Positions 62,924-64,000 of a stretch of 64,000 nucleotides of DNA are shown in pieces. Position numbers and translations under genes: made by a program. Source of the DNA: Bacteroidota bacterium (GTDB lineage: Bacteria > Bacteroidota > Bacteroidia > Chitinophagales > Saprospiraceae). Under the pieces are notes generated by a model. It made no database searches. It was not told the DNA's origin and saw nothing but the letters and a program-made list of their open reading frames with translations. The DNA is taken from NCBI GenBank assembly GCA_017858735.1, contig JAFMBH010000002.1, positions 1-64,000 of the forward strand, written 5' to 3'. Within the stretch, counting starts at the first letter, position 1; each line of letters begins with the position of its first letter.

Positions 62924-64000
62924 TTACATTTTTACTGATACGGGAACTTTTGCAGGACGCCAACCGTAGCGTCTGGCGCCTTCTTTTACGCCCTTTTCGG
63001 AACAAATAGAAGCCAGATAAAATTCACCCTCCACTTGTTTGATACTTTGAGTTAAATTTTCTCTGTGTAGTGCCTCATATTCGTTGTAAGAAACAGCTTG
63101 CCTGTTTTCTAATTGATTAAACAATTGGAATCTATGCGTAATTTCTCGCCAGGAGGCTTGAATGGTTGCTGTAAAAACCTTTGATTTTGATCCACTTCCG
63201 TAGGCGAAGAAACCAATTCTCGCATCAGTTAATTCAATATCATTGTCCAAATCGATGGCAAGGGTACTCATTAAAGAAAGAAAAATGGAAGCGGTATAAA
63301 GATTTCCCATTAAAGAGGAGGCTCTTTCTCCCTTTTCAATTTTTTCAGCAATAAATCTTTTATATCTTTCAGTTTTGGTAATAGCGGTTAAAAATTTAGA
63401 AAAAGCTTCCTGATAGGCCGAGTCTTCCTCGAATTGATGAACTAATGGTTCAGTTTGACCTAGTTCCTGTATTAATACATCATGATCACCTCTTTTTTTG
63501 GCTTCGGCATAAAATATTTCAGAAAACATGCGTCGTGCCTGATAAGCGTAAGGAAGGTGGAAAATCAATCTGCGCCAGTTATCTGTGGCTGCTTCATTTA
63601 TAGGCAAGCCATTTTGTGAAATATAATGTTGCAGGGCTTCTTTGATTCTTTCCTGATAACAGGAATTAGAGTAGGGGCCGTCAAAAACGGGCGTTACCTT
63701 ATGTATATGAACGTTAGTTTCGTTAGTATCCCAAAATCCTGACTGATCTAATTTCTGAAAAATGGCATTTTCAAGGTGATCGAAATTCAGGTTTTGCCCA
63801 ATACCCTTTTCTTCAATTTCTGTTAATAGCTGATTTTTTTGAACCGTTCTGATAGGTTTAAAGAAATCATGAACGGGACGTGTGGCAACACCCCATTGTT
63901 CGTCAAAAGCAAGTAATCGAGGATTTTCTTTTACAAGAAGTGCAATGGCACCAGCACCTTGGGTATATTCTCCAGTGGAGGCCAATTCATATTTAGCTAC
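62924..64000 (-). CDS. mvaS: hydroxymethylglutaryl-CoA synthase, C-terminal part (cut by window edge)
   Basis: The reading frame is open to the right edge at 64000, so the start and the N-terminal catalytic Glu/Cys region lie outside. The visible part has YELASTGEYTQGAGAIALLV, which matches the family motif, and FHLPYAYQARRMF with the catalytic His. Then come IEKGERASSLMGNLYTAS, with the substrate-binding loop, and FFAYGSGSKSKVFTA near the end. The enzyme joins acetyl-CoA and acetoacetyl-CoA in the mevalonate route to isoprenoids, or is a related polyketide HMG-synthase. The terminal KVPVSVKM is intact. It converges on the ComEA-like gene. Confidence 0.92.
   Translation of the reverse strand, partial: VAKYELASTGEYTQGAGAIALLVKENPRLLAFDEQWGVATRPVHDFFKPIRTVQKNQLLTEIEEKGIGQNLNFDHLENAIFQKLDQSGFWDTNETNVHIHKVTPVFDGPYSNSCYQERIKEALQHYISQNGLPINEAATDNWRRLIFHLPYAYQARRMFSEIFYAEAKKRGDHDVLIQELGQTEPLVHQFEEDSAYQEAFSKFLTAITKTERYKRFIAEKIEKGERASSLMGNLYTASIFLSLMSTLAIDLDNDIELTDARIGFFAYGSGSKSKVFTATIQASWREITHRFQLFNQLENRQAVSYNEYEALHRENLTQSIKQVEGEFYLASICSEKGVKEGARRYGWRPAKVPVSVKM

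Noticed and set aside
62904-62925. AAACC/GGTTT inverted repeat between the ComEA-like and HMG-CoA synthase genes as a terminator
   Set aside because: A 5-base stem is too weak to call, although a T-rich run follows.
1-64000. CRISPR arrays, tRNA or rRNA genes, transposases, prophage genes
   Set aside because: Intergenic gaps are short and were read individually; none holds regularly spaced repeats, a cloverleaf or mobile-element genes.

Overview
The window is AT-rich DNA from a member of the Bacteroidota, probably the Saprospirales/Saprospiraceae. The evidence is a PorP/SprF-family protein, a PorE-like OmpA protein, two surface proteins with the gliding-motility-associated (type B) type IX secretion C-terminus, many Sec signals ending in a Q just after the cleavage site, dense strand-switching gene order, and several -7 boxes of the Bacteroidota form TAnnTTTG. 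No tRNA, rRNA, CRISPR array, transposase or prophage gene was seen. Placement below phylum is an inference.

Layout. 1-8.3 kb: the start of a TrpF-like gene (cut by the left edge), a beta-propeller/phosphoesterase, a TonB-dependent receptor convergent with it, a CASTOR/POLLUX-type ion channel and a single-ORF ArsR-ArsM fusion behind a near-perfect palindromic operator. 8.3-8.57 kb: a short repeat-rich, gene-free stretch. 8.57-20.1 kb (minus strand): a sugar-dehydrogenase-like propeller with cytochrome c plus a DUF1080 protein, a BNR/VPS10 propeller coupled to a LolA-like protein, then a secreted DinB-like protein and an AddA/RecB-like helicase with no visible nuclease. 20.2-31.1 kb: a small lipoprotein, aconitase, a GMC oxidoreductase/subunit-3/TIM-barrel group, metH with a small conserved follower, and an ECF sigma factor coupled to a chimeric membrane protein. 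32.5-37.7 kb: a serine hydrolase that looks like a NagZ/beta-lactamase fusion without its glycosidase domain, a PBP4, a PLP dehydratase and a beta-helix protein. 37.9-49.4 kb: the type IX secretion-linked surface module (PorP/SprF, PorE-like, two giant paralogues) and a small secreted protein. 49.4-54.8 kb: TetR regulator, prfC, glycosyltransferase with membrane partner, TlpA-like thioredoxin. 54.8-59.9 kb: a tight minus-strand operon of acetyltransferase, a 992-residue helical repeat protein, a 70-residue membrane protein and an M16 peptidase. 60-64 kb: comEC plus a ComEA-like protein, and the 3' part of an HMG-CoA synthase gene.

How they fit together. Two separate groups (8.6-12.3 kb and 23.1-26.3 kb) look like periplasmic oxidation and 3-keto-glycoside handling. 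The 37.9-48.8 kb block looks like surface adhesin display through type IX secretion. The most unfamiliar content is the 992-residue repeat protein, which shows a clear internal period of about 260 residues, and its tightly coupled operon. Next come the sigma factor paired with a protein joining an anti-sigma-like N-terminus to an outer-membrane-barrel-like C-terminus, and the ArsR-ArsM fusion.
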